Below the pieces are notes generated by a model. The model worked only from the letters and a program-made list of their open reading frames with translations. It was not told where the DNA came from and did not search any database. DNA of 64,000 nt from Prinia subflava (lineage: Eukaryota; Chordata; Aves; Passeriformes; Cisticolidae): the NCBI RefSeq assembly GCF_021018805.1, contig NC_086251.1, positions 44,896,767-44,960,766 of the forward strand. Reading direction: 5' to 3'. Shown here one piece after another: positions 13,270-26,499 of this stretch. Positions within the stretch are counted from its first letter, which is position 1, and each line of letters begins with the position of its first letter. Made by a program: the position numbers and the translations under genes.

Positions 13270-13479
13270 CCCTTCCCTTCCCTTCCCTTCCCTTCCCTTC
13301 CCTTCCCTTCCCTTCCCTTCCCTTCCCTTCCCTTCCCTTCCCTTCCCTTCCCTTCCCTTCCCTTCCCTTCCCTTCCCTTCCCTTCCCTTCCCTTCCCTTC
13401 CCTTCCCTTCCCTTCCCTTCCCTTCCCTTCCCTTCCCTTCCCTTCCCTTCCCTTCCCTTCCCTTCCCTTCCCTTCCCTT
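13270..13479. repeat. (CCCTT)n / (AAGGG)n microsatellite, 42 units
   Basis: CCCTT is repeated without interruption for 210 bases on the plus strand; the minus strand is (AAGGG)42. The array also gives long artefactual open frames in both directions (Gly-Arg-Glu-Lys or Pro-Phe-Ser-Leu repeats). The purine strand carries a GGG every five bases, which is a sequence able in principle to form G-quadruplex or triplex structures. Perfect purity implies recent expansion or high instability. Confidence 0.98.
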
Positions 13480-13483
13480 CTTC

Positions 13484-14855
13484 TCATTTTAGAATGTGAC
13501 AGAATTCTCAGATTTCTTCTGTGCTCTTCCCCTCCTAAGAAAGCTGCAATTCATAAGATTTAGCATGACTCCAGAAATTTTGAGGACAAATAGCAGATGT
13601 CATAAAATCCTGAGAGTATGTGTCAGTGGATTCATGAGAATCCAAGTAGTTACAGGGGAAGATTTTCCTGCCTAAGGAGATGTTATAGGGAGTTGTGTGA
13701 CATGAGCTCCAGCATGCTGGTGGGCAGCTACACTTCAGAGGAAGGAGGCTTGAAGCAAATAAGGCAAAGACCCAGTTGGTTCTGAAATGAACTGACAGAA
13801 ATTCATCTTGCCTTGAAGATCATCTTAACAGCTTTCCTAAATTTTTTGTATATACTGTATTCATACCACTTTCATGTTACTTTTATGAAACACAAGTGAT
13901 AAATTTACTTTATTGTTTTTCAGAGATACTTTTGTGTCCAATTAGTTTGGCACAACAGTTTGCTCTAATTAGCCTGGAAATCTGCATTACAGTTAATTAC
14001 ACTGTACACCATTTGAGAGGCTGGAAATAATTAAATATGTTTTCATTACTCAACTGGCCTGGAAAAAGTATATACATTTCAAGCACTAGTCCTGAAATGC
14101 TCTTTCAGATGCTGGCAGTCAGTTACAACAAAACTTTCAAAAAAGCCTGAATATGTTGTCAGAAATACACAGCAACAATCAAAACAATGAGCTATATGAA
14201 GTAATGTAAAATTTACTCTTTCCTTAAAAAAACTACATATATCAGTGGAACATCAAACAAACCAAAAAAACCCAAGAGACTGTGTGAAAAACATAAATTT
14301 AATAGCTATGAAGAATACTTAACATAAACAATAGTATATAAGCAGGGAAGTGAAATGAAACCATAGATAAAGAAAACTTAGAAAATCAAGCCAGCAATTT
14401 TTTTTTCAGATTTGTCAAATAATTAAAATTCAACAGTTTCACTACAAAATAGTGATATCTGAACAAGAGATTATCTTTGTTAAACAACTTTATTTTTGAT
14501 AGTCCTGGCCTAAATGTCCCCTGATTCAGCTGGAGTTTTATTTTTACCAGAGGCCTGTGTGTCAAAAGGGTTTAGTTGACTTTAAAAAATGGGCACACAG
14601 GCTCCCTTGCAGGGAGCACTCAGCCGGCCAGAGCTCTCACAACAGCACACTAAAAGGCAGTCATGGGGGCTGGAGCCACTCAGTGTTCCCCAGCTCAGCA
14701 ATCACTGTATAATAATTAGCCAAGAGGGAGACCCTGTTTTACAGGAACACGTCAGAAGTGTCACTCACGCTATGTCCCAGTGGCATGCACCTGCCATATC
14801 TCACCTCCAGCCCTGAGCATCCTCCTGGAGGGAAAATCAGTTTGTTGCTTTCTCT
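13484..14855. other. AT-rich noncoding stretch
   Basis: No gene is seen. The part at about 13,935-14,035 holds four ATTA/TAAT-type cores in roughly 100 bases and looks like candidate regulatory DNA. A GC-richer block at about 14,590-14,830 has short open frames on both strands without recognised motifs. Confidence 0.65.
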
Positions 14856-14980
14856 GAATCACAGAAAGGGTAACATTGGGAGGGACCATGGTAGGGTCAT
14901 CTGGTCCAACCTCGCTCTCTTTATGCTGAGGTGGGCAGATTTCATGTTTTACTTTAAAAATAACCCACAGAGCCAGGTCA
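14856..14980 (-). mobile_element. CR1 LINE 3'-end fragment, minus strand
   Basis: The plus strand has GAATCACAGAA, then GGGAGGGACC and CATCTGGTCCAACCTC, the reverse-complement signature of the 3' untranslated end of CR1. The similarity fades after about 120 bases, near CACAGAGCCAGGTCATCAC. It is a short, diverged 5'-truncated copy with no coding remnant. The right edge is approximate. Confidence 0.8.
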
Positions 14981-15494
14981 TCACAATGGAAGTGCAAGCT
15001 GTTCAGCTGGGACAGCCAGGTCTGTCCTGAATTGCCTGAGATATATATCTGTGACCTCCTCAGTTGGTCTGTTCACCCCTCTACTGTGGTTGCACCAAGC
15101 ATTGGACACTTTGAGAGCCTCTTGCAGAATTATCTCTCTTTTACACGAAATCTGAATCGAACAATAAAGAGCTTTTAGAAAATCAACCCTTAGAGCTGTG
15201 GAGGGGCTGGAAGTTCCATTTTGGGAAAAAAAATTCAATGTATGACAAATCCTCCAGACTCCAAACCCTCCAGAAAGGTAAGTTTTAACAGGGGTGACAT
15301 AAGGGAGAGAAAATTCCTGTGGCTGGTTAAACTTTTAAAGTGTTGTAATTTATAGAGTGGGGAAAAAACCCACAATAGAAATGAAAATGTAAGTAGTAAA
15401 ACCAACAGCAAAACTTAATTGTTAAGAAAATGTTAAAATGAGATTTTTTAGCATTGTGGCAATGTTTTCCCCCTCAAAATGAAATTTTGCAAAT

Positions 15495-15527
15495 TGCATC
15501 CCACATATGCAGTATGCATCCCACATA
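15495..15527. repeat. Two-copy 20-bp tandem repeat
   Basis: TGCATCCCACATA occurs at 15495-15507 and again at 15515-15527, a 20-base period. Only two copies are present. It is a small local duplication in noncoding DNA. Confidence 0.6.
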
Positions 15528-16532
15528 CAACAGAAATGTAGTTTTGTAGTGAGGAATCATTAATTTCTACCAAATATGACTGCCTCAAGATTTCTTTGAC
15601 CTGGACTATTTCTTGGCTCTTTCAAGAGAATAATTCTGAATAGACACAAAATTTACATTTAAGCCTGCATTTTGTCAGAGCATTCAGAAAGGTTATCAGG
15701 TGAAACAGAAAACTAGAAGAAAAGCTCTTTCCTCATCAGGTACTTCAAACTAGCTTTTAGAACCTATTTTCTCCAATGTTTCAGAAGACCATGAGATATG
15801 CTTACTGGAACATCAGGAAATCAGCAGGTTTGCTTCAGCTTGCCTTTACAAATTAAGGAAATCAGACACAAAATTTGTTGTTCATGGATATTCAAATTTG
15901 AAATAACACATTCCTTTTTGAAGCTAAGACAAGTGAAATTTAACCACCTTATAAAATATTTTTCTATTTAAAAATGTTATTTGTATGATCTGACTTTTTC
16001 TCATGACTTGACAGCTTTATTAAACAAAGAGAAATTTAAACCTGAAACAAATATGCCCTCATTGTTGTAATTTAAACTTCAACCAGTAACAAATTCAAAT
16101 GTCAACAATGAAATATATTCAACCTAAAACAATATCAGGATTAAAAGAGGCATTTTTTTCTGTTCATTAAGTTAATTTAAATTTCCAAACATGATTGTTT
16201 CAAATTATTGACTTACACAAATTAAACATATTTTTACTTAATTGAAGCCATTCATGAGCCACCAAACTCTTTTCGGAAATTATGCAAGTACGCAAAAAAG
16301 TTTTAAATAAATTTTTGTTTCCATTTGAATGCAATGAGTGAAGCTGTATAAAAGCCTTCTGAACCAAACCAAGAAAATTTTGGTTGTTAAGTGACAGCAA
16401 AGTAGTCATGCCTTAAGGATGATACCTTTAGCTGTAAATACTTTTGTTTACTGCTGCAGTTGAAATACACCTCTGTGGTGAATAAGTAAATACACCCAGA
16501 ATTGAACTGAAAAGCCCACTGAACTCATTATT

Positions 16533-16558
16533 TTCATTGACCTCAAAGGGTCAATGAA
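16533..16558. repeat. Perfect 10-bp stem hairpin
   Basis: TTCATTGACC (16533-16542) and GGTCAATGAA (16549-16558) are exact reverse complements around a 6-nt loop. ATTGAC...GTCAAT palindromes occur in some old amniote repeats, so this may be a remnant of one; that link is inference only. Confidence 0.55.
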
Positions 16559-19500
16559 GCCCGATGGCCTAACCTGTTGACATTCAACTGTGTTTGCTTT
16601 CACTTGCTCATTTATAGCTATGGGAACAACAACAGGTTGTACAGAAGCTGCTTTACTTTTAAATGGAATATGCAACAGCTACATACAAACTCATTTGTGT
16701 GTACTGGATATGTATCAGCTGTTATTTCTCTTCCCATTGAAATATAGCAGAATCAATAGAAAAACAGAGCTGATAGTGTTATTATTGTAGGTTTTCTGTC
16801 TGAATAATGATTGTGTGATTTACCATAGCAAAACCGTAAATGTTTTATTTGGTGATTTCCTCTTAAAATTATAACTTAACTTGACAGCAATGCTAATGCT
16901 AGATGAGCTACGTATAATAAAAACCATCCCATTGCATTTGTTTCTGTCATATTTTTAAAAGCCTACAAGTGACAAGAGCAATAAAAGGCTATCAAGTTCT
17001 AATTGCTCCTGCATTGAAGGCACTTAACAAAACTTGTGACTTACTGACCTAGTCCAGTAGTGTCAAGCACAACTTGATTGGCAACTTTACTGAATGTCCA
17101 CATTTCTCTTAATGAAAGGAACATAAGGGCAAACTGAACATCACTTTAATACATTCTAGTCCAGCAGCTCTATGCAAAGTTGAAAACTTCAGGAAGAAGA
17201 GGTTCACACTTTGACCTCAGGCCACAGGTCAGAATTTTTTACCCAGCTCGAAGTCCACAGAGAGTCTGTGAAACAAAAGAAATTTCTCGCTCCAAGTCCT
17301 AGGTGAACAACAAAACTTTAACACTTCAGCCTTAAAAGAGTAATTTTCAACTCTTATTTTACTCCTAAATGTAAATAACAACCACATAAAGTTCCATCTC
17401 TTTTTTGCCCTCTGTGAGGTTTATGCTAACAGACTTTCCACTGTTTGCTGGGAGACTGAACATAGTGTTATTGATTTCAAGCAGTTTGGAGGATGAGAGG
17501 CTGCTGGAGAACTGAGGCCTCTGCAATAGCAGAAGGTGGTGTTGGTGTTGTGACAAGTAATACAGTAGCAGCAATTTAATGGAGCATTTCCTTCTGTACA
17601 TTAGTTAAAAATTAATTTAGAACCTGGGAGCCTGATTCTAATTTTGAGAAAATCAATGTTTAAACACCCACTGAATTGTACAAGTGAGAGATAAACTTCC
17701 AAATTATTGACTGCTGCTGCTTATGTCATCTGTTTGCAGTTCAGGTGTCTGGTTTCCTTAAGGGATTTTAGCGAGATTCAAAGTCTCTCCTTATCTCAAA
17801 CACTGAGCAAACTCAGACAGACTCAGACATAATCTGTACCACAGAAGGACCAGTCTGACACGCCAAGGCGATGCATCACTCCTGTGACACTCTGGATTTT
17901 ATAACACATGGAAATACACTGAATAGCTGATGCTTCACTTTTGCTCTCCCAGCTGTTCAGAGCAAGCAGATCTAGTTCCAACTGTGCTGGATCATCACTA
18001 TTACTATTAACATACTATTAACAAAAGGATGTCTCACCTAGACAAATAGCCATGGCTCCAGCTTCTTAGTCACCTCCCAGTCTGCTGGTCTTTCAGGACA
18101 TCCTTATTTCAGTAGCATGATCACAGACATGATTGCTTAAGGCTTGGAAAAAACAAGATTTTGTAGGAAGCGGAAATATTTGCCATTGAAATGAATGATA
18201 GTCCAGCTTTCTGAGGCAAAAAGGAAAAGGCTTCTTTTTAAGTAAAATAAAAAAACAAAACCAGTTTCTCTGTAACAGCTTGTCTGCTTTTTCCAACTGC
18301 AGTTGGTTTAGCTTCAGATAGTTTAACGAAATTGCTTCCCCTTAGGGGTGGCTGGTCACACCTATGTAACAACCAGATTTTTCAAAACAAAATGGTAATA
18401 TTAGCATAAATATGATCTACAGTAGCTAGGACTTTCCAGATGTAATGTGAAATCAAATTTGCACAATTAGAACACCATCTTTAGAGGCAATAAAGTCAGT
18501 TTTGTTCCTCACCTTCTGGAGATTTGTGCTTTAATTTTTTTTTTTCTTATTCAATTCCTTTTGGTGTGATATTAGGATTAGGTGTGCCCCAGTTTAATAG
18601 ATCAGGGTAGTTCTGTATCAATCACCAGAAAAGGCAGGCTTATGCTTACTAAGGATTTGAAGGAGATTAGATAATTAGCTACCAAGAGGGAGCAGAAGGA
18701 TCATTTCTTTTCAGAGGTGAGCATAAGAATTCACTCACTTTTTAAAATTAAAATATACATCTTGTAAATTGTTCTTTTAAATGACTGGATGGTGAAAGTT
18801 AGGTAAACTGACTGAGGCAAGGAGAATAACAAAATAATCCTAAAGTAGAATATAATTTAAAAATAGGAAGGGATTCTCTATTTTTTTCAGTGGAGCTGCT
18901 CCAAAACTCATAATAAAATTTTAAACACAGTCCAATAAAAAATAAGCCTAGCTTTTGTATTATCTTATTCTGCCTGTTTTACTACTTTACCTGCTATATT
19001 TTTTGTGTAATTATATGTTTAAGTATCCTCACCAGCAGTATGTTCTTACCTGTAATGACTGCAAATGGATATGAATAGGTGTGGGAGGAAAATGAGATTT
19101 TCTGTTTTGTAAATAGGTAGTTTGCCTTTTTACTGCTTCTTTTTAACCTTAATTCGATGGAACCTGGCCAACATTTTTCTGACACTCAAAATATTTAGTT
19201 TTGCTAAATTTTGGATGTTTGTTCAGGTTTTTTGAACTCCAGAAATAATGGTAATTTTGTTGGGTAGAACAAAATTTACATGTAATGTGAAGCATTTCTT
19301 GCTTTCAGGATTGATCATGGGAAAGGCAAGAAGAGTTGTTCCTCTACAGAACAATATAGAAAGACAGCAAAATTTATTAAAGACCTACTTTCTTAGTACA
19401 ATTTCACAGCTTTCTCTGATCTGAAGTTCAAGGTCTTCCTGAGTAGCAGGTTTTACCTTATGTTTGTAGGCCTTTCATAGATTATTCTTTGAGTTTGCTT

Positions 19501-20430
19501 AATGAGTTTTAAAATTTATGTAAATTTTTGGCATTGGCAAATCCTTTAGCAACAAGCTGCACAGATTAACACTTTTTTTTTTATGTAGGAAAAAACCAAA
19601 ACAGGTTGTTTGGTTTGAGCCTACTATATGAAAACATAATTTGATTTCCATTGCTTCCTGTATTTAGAGAAGCCGTGAATAGTCATTGCATATAAACATG
19701 CTTTCCCCAGGCAAATAATGCTGCTTTAGATCTTTGTGATTCCCCCCTTGTTTATATCTTTTCTGTCTTTTATAATCTTCATCTATTTGTATGTACTTAA
19801 TATAGAAACAATTTGTTTCCTTAATTAGCCTTCTCTCCTTTCAATGCACTTTGTCTTTTTTACTACACCCTATTTTAGGTTAAAAGAATCAGAAATTAAT
19901 TAAATGTTGAATCTATGGGCATTTAAACAACATATATAGTAATACAATGGTGTTCTTCTTTTCATACCCAGTCCCCTTCCTAATACTTCCTAGCACTCAA
20001 ATATTTTATATATTTGGGGTTTTTTTAATATCAGAATTTAACAAGATTAAATATGTCAAGACTTATAAAAGATCTCCTTTATCTTCTAGGAGGGAGACAA
20101 AGAAAAAATTTTAAGAAAATATTTAAAATCTAAATCTCCAAAATCTTGAAGTAAAAAAAAAAAAACCTGTCAAATTAGAATCTTGCTATAAACTGAGTGA
20201 TATAAATAAATGCAAACAATTAATAAATACTATATTGACTTAATTTATTGAAAAGAGTTGAAAAACAACTGTATAAAATGCCCTGTGCAGAATCCCTTCC
20301 TCACACTGGCATTTTTAGATTGACTTTTCCTATCAATATTGTATTTGGATATATCTTTCAGTAACTGTGGTGTGTTTAATGTTTTGCACTAACATTTTTT
20401 TTCCTTCAGTTCTCATAGGAAATTACTGTA

Positions 20431-20467
20431 AACAACAACAACAAAACAAAAACAAACAAACAAACAA
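20431..20467. repeat. (AAC)n/(AAAC)n simple repeat
   Basis: A run of AAC units passes into AAAC and AAAAC units over about 37 bases on the plus strand. It is a simple microsatellite-like tract, perhaps a decayed A-rich tail. Confidence 0.75.
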
Positions 20468-23400
20468 CCCACGCCTTTTGTGGAATTCAATCTCCCAATT
20501 TGGAGAATGGAGATAGATGAATTAGCTCATGCCAGCATTCCTATGTCTTTGCTTGGAATAAACTATCTCACTACCTTGCTCTCTGGAGTGCTTCCTTGGC
20601 TCCTGTCCTGCCCTTCCCCACCATGGAATTTGCACCACCAGGCTGTGCACAGGGGAGCATCACCCAGGACATCAAGGCTGCTCACATCACCCCCACACAC
20701 AGCCCAGCCCTGCCTTCCTGGCCATTTGCCTCTCCACACCCAAAAGCACGAAGGAATCATTGCCCCTCTTGACTAATCCTAAATGTGACTCCTCTTTTTG
20801 GAATAACTGATGCTTTTAAGAGGATTTTTTTTCTTTTAAAGTCTCACTCTGAACACACTGACTTTGTGAATCCTATTTGCATGAACAGTATTTGAAAAGA
20901 ACTGTAAATGGTCTTTCCATTCTTATTTGAACCACACATTTAGGTGACAAGAATAAAAAGATTTTTGAATTAAAAAATAGAGGGAAATTAGTTAGGTGAC
21001 ACTCAAGAGTTTTATCAGGTCTTCAGTGATCTGTAGAAAGTTAAATATTTGTTTTCCAAAGCAAATTCCACAGCACATTCATCAGCACTCTTCAGCACTA
21101 TGAGATAAAATTTAGCTGTGGGAGCACAAGGCAGAAGCCGGGGATCTGGCATGCCACTGAAAAATACAGGTGCTTTTCTGACCTAGAAAATGTCACTAAA
21201 CTTTTAAGTCCTTCACCATCAGATTTACATAGACAACCATTACTGTTACCTCTATCAAAAGGAGCTTGTGGAAATCATGTTTTACCTGGCTAATATGAGG
21301 GTGTGCAAAGGAAATGGAGATGTATTATCGCTTTCTCTCAACCTCAGGATGTTTAGTCATGTATGGTGATGTGATATGACAGAGAGAGTAAACATGGTAA
21401 ATGCTTATCTGCAATAGTTATTATGATTACTACCTCTGCAGCAAGCAAAGAGCACTTTTTAATGCAAACTGAAATGGGACTGGCTGCATTTTTGTTTTAA
21501 CATAGTAGCATACACTGAAATTGCTGGTAGATTCCAGCAGCTGGGGGGCTGACTTTGGGCTTGCCAGCGATTTCCCTGCTCCTTCCACCATACCACAGCC
21601 TGCACTCAGATACTTTTTTCCAATGAATGGGCCAGACACACCTACTGTGCTCTCATCCCCTTGGAGAGGGTCTCTGTTGTTACTGGCTGCCTAAAGGAAG
21701 GACAGAGGTGTCCACACACACAGAGCTGCTGAAGACAGAGTGTGTTTGAGTTCTGGGGAGACTGAAGTAGATATTTCCCTTGTGCAGTCAGGGTTACCCA
21801 GTAAACATGTTTTACCTCCGTGATCTTTCTGAGAGGGAAATCTCTAAAATAGGCAAATGAAAGTCTTATGGAGCAAGCTGGCTTTAGTTTGTGTTTATCC
21901 TGAAGCCTCAGCACACTGTTCCAGCAGCATAAAAGACTATAAAATTCAAATAGGTTATATTTACAGCCACTGTAAGGCCTCTTTACAGTGTGCAAGTGAT
22001 AGAAACAAGAAGCAGGTATGCCTGCAGAGTACTTTGAAGGGAGCCTTCTTTTATAAATTGGAAAGCATCATAATCTTTCAGCTCACTATCTCAAGAAGGT
22101 TTTTTTCAGCTTTTCCTCCTTTTGTTGTGAGGAAAGGTTTGGCTGCAATCACATTACACTTATGGCTGACAAGAATATATGGCACTGCCATCCATGACAG
22201 TATCCTTGCTAACCTAAGGAGCATGCTGGGGAGGCTTGCTCTCGCCAGACCTTTCACCACCCCAAAGGCTGTCAAACCTGTTGTCACTCACATGCTTTGG
22301 AGTGCAGCAGATCCAGCATGGGGGTTGTGTATGTGGGAAGCTGAAAAGATACAAGAAAAGGGCATAAACTAGGAAAAGAAAGGGAAAAAAAGAAAAAAAT
22401 ATATTATAAGGAGGTATTTCTTAATGGTAGTATACAATAAACTATAAACAGTGAACCACAGTGTGCTAAAACTCTCTGGAAAAGGAACTGTAGATGCTGC
22501 TGCAAAGAACAGTTATGCTTCAAGCATATCTCAAACTTCCTTAGGCCAGACTTGAAATTCTTTATTCAGTCATTAGTGCAGGTCTTGAAACTGATATGAC
22601 TTTTTTTTCTTTATGCCAGATAAAGAATTGTAAATTTGGCCTTTTGTGTCTGTATGATTCATTCCAGCAGTGTCAAACTGAAATCTTTAATGTTTGGGTT
22701 TGATAACCTATTGTATACAAGCAATTTATCAAAAGCGTTATTAAGTTAAAGGCTAGCTGATTACAAAAGATTTTTCTCTTTGATTTACCAAAAGTGACAC
22801 AATAACCAAACACACATATTCTGTCGTGTGCAATTCATCTATATGACAATTTTATCTCAGAAAAAAGGAACAAAAAAGGGATAAATAGGTCAGACACTCT
22901 GAGCTTTACTTTCCCATCAAAAGTTAAACCAAAGTGTTGCATATGGAATGAAGAAGTGCTCGTACAAATCACTGGCATGACAGACCTTAATCTCTTCTCA
23001 CCAAAATCACTACAAATTAGAGGGCAGCTCAGGAAAGTCAGTACTCTAGTATCAAAGAGTACAGAAGAAAGCCACTCCCAGAGTCCTAGTTATGTAAAAC
23101 GCAGGGTGCTATTTGGAGGCCTCACCCTTAGAGGAGATCTGATATGTATAAATTAACTTTCTTAAGAGAAAAGAACCTTGATAGCTCTGTCAAGGAGGGC
23201 TGTAGATCTAGATGTTGGAAATAGGAAGCAAGGGTGGCTGAAATACCACAGTGCAGTGGTTCACACTTCATGTTTAAACAAACCTATTTTAAGTTTCTTA
23301 AACAAGGATATGTAGCATCCAGAAGATTACATGCCCAGAAATTGTTAGAAAAGATTATAAAGAGGAAGCTGAACTCAATTTACTGAGTCACTAAGGTACT

Positions 23401-25783
23401 CAGACTCTACTTATAGCCATGATATTCAAGCTAAAAAATCAGTCATGAATTCTCATTAATTGCCACCAGAACTTCTTGTTGTTTCATGGGCTCAGATCAC
23501 CAAACCATTAAGTGTTCTCTGCCAGTGGCACACCTATTTCACACTCTGCAGGAGTTCTGCTCCCCCAGTTTTCATTTAAAAGATTCTGATATATATTTTA
23601 CTCAAGCCTTGCAAGAAAAATCAAGTCAAAAATAGAAAAATAAAAATAAATTAGATATGCGAACACAGATTTCCTCAAATTATGTAAAGGTTATATCTAC
23701 TAAGATAATTTTCCTTCAGAAGAAATGAAAGCATGATCTTGCCCTTGCTGCCATTAAAGTCAATGGACTAAAAATATGCCATAAAGTGCTTGTAACCGTA
23801 TTGTTCTGTACCAGTGGTTTCGTGCTGCAGTTGATTTCAGGCAAGTCAATCCTTATTTCTGACCATATAGAGTTAAAAATTAGGGCCACAGGTGGTAAAA
23901 CCTAACAGGTTTTGTCCAGTACTTCACTAATGAGCTATTCCAAGTGAGAAAACTTGAAGGGAAATTAAAGAGAACACTGACTTGAGATAACTATATACAA
24001 CCAGCTGTGCAGTGAAGCCAAAGCCCTGAGGTATTAATTGGTTAACACTGCTTGGCTTGGAGGAGAAAGAATATTTGCAGCATGAGATCACACGACCCTC
24101 TCTCTGAGCAACAGGTATCTTCCTAGGCAATCTGTGACTATGCAAAGATAGAACAGCAGTGAAAAATCAGGCAACTTTCAGAAGTCATACCTTTAAATAA
24201 CTATAAAAGCTTTCTCTACTCTACTTTTTGTAAGCCAAATTCACCACGTTTTTTCAATCCCAGGTACAAAATTACAGTGTTATTAGTTACTAAATGTTGA
24301 ACTAAAGCTGAGCTAGTGTTGAATGCATGCTAGCACAGTTTATGAGAGTGATCCCTAGAAGACTCTCTCTGGGAGATAAGAGTAACCAAAGCTATTTAAT
24401 AGGGAAATGAAGCAAGCAGGGGAAATAATACACATAAACATGTTGTATAGAATTGTCTCACTCTGCTGAGGTGCTTGATGAGTTGATATTTTCTGCCTCT
24501 CTTTATCCATGCCACTGTGCTAAAAGTAGCAACATTAGTGTCTAATAGCTATACTCACAAAGGTATCAAAGCAATTTTCTTCTCTTTTGTACTTCAAGCT
24601 ATAGTCAGAGATATGTAGAGAGGCAGGGTGGCTGATTCCTAAGCTTTGTTTAAAAGTAGTATTCAGATCCTATTTTTTTACTCATAGGCACAAAATAGAA
24701 AATTTTCTCTGGAGAAAAGACAGCGTAGAGATGGTTCTTTGGATATTACTTATAGCTTAGGAGTTCAGCGGTGCTAGGAAGAACATTATCTCTGTGGGAT
24801 CAGAAGTTCAGAGCAAAGTTCAAGAGACAGCTTTTGCTACACAGAAATTTGGAGCTTATTTCATTCTTTCAGTACTTACTCACTGTCACAAGAACGTGAC
24901 ATGAGAGCAAAGCCATTGTCTGGGTAGGGAATAGTGACTAGAATCCCTATTTCCATCTATCTGTGGTGTCCCTTACAACTGATACCCTTTTTGGGTTGTC
25001 CCTACACCCAGAAACTGATGTTGCTGTGCTCATGTGTAGAGATGCTAATCATTGCTCAAGGACACAACAGCAAAAGAAAACTTTCATAGCCACAGTTTAT
25101 TTAGGAAGATTACAAAGATACTGTACTAAGAAGGCAGAAATAAAAATATGAGAAATACACTGGGCACAGAGATTAACCTTTCAGGAGTTTTAAAAATTTG
25201 TCAAGTCTTCAAAATGGAGTTACGACTGCTCTGTGGAAAAATTCTAATGAACAAATTTATAAATGTATTTCTAATTTCTTCCTGGAACTCATGAATCATT
25301 TCTCCATTTTTCACAGATAGTGAAATGGCTAGTGCAGTTTGGTCTATAAAATATAACTGGAGAAATCATTGCTGCAACAGTGTAATATCTCTTTAGTTTT
25401 TCTTTCCTCCTTCTCTAAGTTAATTCTCTAACTTCACCCCAAAAAGAGAGAGTTTCAGTGCTCCTGAAACAGCTGTGGCTGTTCCTGTCACAGCATATGT
25501 CTTGTGCTAGCTGTTGTCTGCTTGTGTCCTTGGTAAGAGGGTTTTACACTTATCCTGTCATCTTTCTGAGGCATCTGAAAACATACCAAGGGGCGAAAAT
25601 CAGAGGTCAAATCCAAGACAAGCTCCAAACTAATGATTATCCAAAGTAGATAAACAAGGAAAGATGTCACCATTGATATTCACATTGATATCCCATTTAA
25701 TCTTGTCCAAATAGTCAAGAAGGGAAGGAGTGAAGAAAAGAAAGACCTCCTTATATTCTATTTTTTCCCTTAACTTGGATGAC

Positions 25784-25850
25784 CAGGGTGCACCCTGACA
25801 GCAGTGACAGTGTCCTGAAGGGGTGCCTTCCGTGCAGTGCTGTCAGGGTG
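25784..25850. repeat. Stem-loop with 13-bp perfect arms and adjoining palindrome
   Basis: CACCCTGACAGCA (25791-25803) is the exact reverse complement of TGCTGTCAGGGTG (25838-25850). Inside the 34-nt loop, GAAGG (25817-25821) can pair with CCTTC (25826-25830), giving an imperfect hairpin of about 60 nt. The left arm is also part of a 14-bp perfect palindrome, CAGGGTGCACCCTG (25784-25797), so it can pair either with its left neighbour or with the right arm. The element is GC-rich in AT-rich surroundings. It could be a small RNA precursor, a transposon remnant or chance. Confidence 0.55.
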
Positions 25851-26499
25851 GGATACAAGGCTATGCCAACAGTCAGGCTGCACAGGTTTCTGAGGTTCTC
25901 AACCACGGCTTGAGATCTGATTTACTTGACTAGCCCACTAACAGTCTTTACATGGAATTCTGAGGATAAAAAGGTGAGTTTTAATGGTGAAATGTAATGA
26001 ATTTTATTTTATGTTTTGCAGCTTGGTGTGACCTACTCTTTTCACTTACTAACTCAGTGATTCCTGAGCATGCAAGTTACTAGATTCATTTAAAGGAATT
26101 ATTCTTAAGGCTATATTTTTCCTGTGGTAACAGAGAGGTTCAAACTTCAGTCTTAAACACCATAACCTGGACCAAAGAAACCCAAAATGTGGTCTAAGAA
26201 TGATGCAGTAATTTGAGATAGAAAGACATCCAAAGTCCACTGTCAAGCTATTTATGGCTTTAGGGTCTTAAAGGCCAAGAACATTTTGTGGTTATTACAG
26301 GGTTGTTTCATATATAAATGCATCAGTCTTGAAAACAAGAGTTCTAAGCTATAGTATGTGGTCATACTAAAAGTTATAAAGCTTAAAGTCCCAGTGGGGT
26401 GTAACAGCAAATTGACAGAGAGTCCCCACCACAAGGGAAAGGCAGGTTGACAAGGAGTCCCAGCCACGGGGAAATGCAGATCCCCAGCCCAGAGCTCCC

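Larger units (their letters stand above)
14981..25783. other. AT-rich noncoding stretch
   Basis: No gene is recognised across this long segment. The longest frame (171 codons, 21857-22372, plus strand) has no domain, signal or homology that I can see and is probably chance. Small features listed separately are a two-copy tandem repeat, an AAC/AAAC tract and a perfect hairpin. A GC-richer block at about 20,580-20,760 is unexplained. Several pieces (for example 16,850-17,050 and 17,690-17,800) look like possible conserved noncoding DNA, but only an alignment could show this. Confidence 0.7.

Noticed and set aside
13164..13492. Long frames of Gly-Arg-Glu-Lys or Pro-Phe-Ser-Leu repeats on both strands
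   Set aside because: They are translations of the CCCTT/AAGGG microsatellite, which has no stop codon in any frame; they are not genes.
21857..22372. 171-codon plus-strand frame, the longest in the window
   Set aside because: No recognised domain, signal or splice context, and an overlapping minus-strand frame exists. A frame of this size can occur by chance in 64 kb. It could be revisited if conserved in relatives.
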